A stretch of DNA of 64,000 nucleotides from Nansenia antarctica (taxonomy: Eukaryota; Chordata; Actinopteri; Argentiniformes; Microstomatidae): positions 13,757,995 through 13,821,994 of the forward strand of contig OZ022342.1 of NCBI GenBank assembly GCA_963989245.1, in the 5' to 3' direction. This document shows, piece after piece, positions 63,898 through 64,000 of this stretch (positions within the stretch are counted from its first letter, which is position 1; the number at the start of each line of letters is the position of its first letter). The notes beneath the pieces are model-generated. The model made no database searches. It was not told the DNA's origin and saw only the letters and a list, made by a program, of their open reading frames with translations. The position numbers and the translations under genes are program-made.

Positions 63898-64000
63898 CTG
63901 TGTTCGTAAATTCGCTCTGGAAATCTGGCACTCATGGAATGGCTCTTGTCCAATCAAATTACTTGGTCCCTTTATGACGTTGAACCCAGTTTGCGCTACG
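63898..64000. mobile_element. MITE copy cut by window edge
   Basis: GGCTGTGTTCGTAAATTCGC and CTTGTCCAATCAAATTAC match the element at 48490; the right terminus is outside the window. Confidence 0.7.

Overview
The window reads as nuclear DNA of a bony fish (teleost). It has spliced vertebrate genes with short GT-AG exons, long introns, CA/GT microsatellites, and fish-type transposons: Tc1, hAT with 8-bp target duplications, L2-tailed LINEs and SINEs, and a restriction-like-endonuclease LINE. Some repeats, such as the hAT MITE near 5.8 kb, remind me of salmonid/pike-type genomes, but I cannot fix the species.

Gene order from left to right: a CARD-domain gene (minus, 6.2-8.7 kb, 3' part not found); terb2, a meiotic telomere-bouquet gene (plus, 9.3-13.3 kb, complete, 7 exons); an unrecognised small gene predicted to encode a secreted 85-residue peptide (plus, 16.2-17.1 kb); a weak candidate for a small membrane protein (minus, 18.4-18.9 kb); the last two exons of a cytosolic sulfotransferase (minus, 19.9-21.2 kb, probably a decapitated remnant); fam83h (minus, 23.5-31.9 kb, complete, 1198 residues); a 17-kb transposon-rich block (33-50 kb); sord, sorbitol dehydrogenase (plus, 50.2-53.6 kb, complete, 9 exons, 354 residues); and the 3' half of apba2 (Mint2/X11-beta; minus, 55.3-63.4 kb, its 5' exons beyond the right edge). 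terb2 and sord are also neighbours in human 15q21, so this is partly conserved synteny. All exon joins were checked by eye for splice sites and phase.

The transposon block is strongly nested. A plus-strand L2-type LINE (34.4-42.3 kb) is split by a minus-strand non-LTR element, whose 3' UTR is itself split by an intact restriction-like-endonuclease LINE flanked by identical 85-bp direct repeats and an 8-bp target duplication. Further right are a hAT element, a 32-bp perfect palindrome with GGAATGGAATAC-rich tandem repeats, a Tx1-like LINE end, and Tc1 copies reaching the sord promoter.

The most unusual single object is in terb2 intron 4: a 396-bp miniature LTR element (TRIM-like). Its 139-150-bp terminal repeats contain a tRNA-like pol III promoter, and its 107-bp interior starts with an 18-nt primer-binding site complementary to the 3' end of tRNA-Leu.
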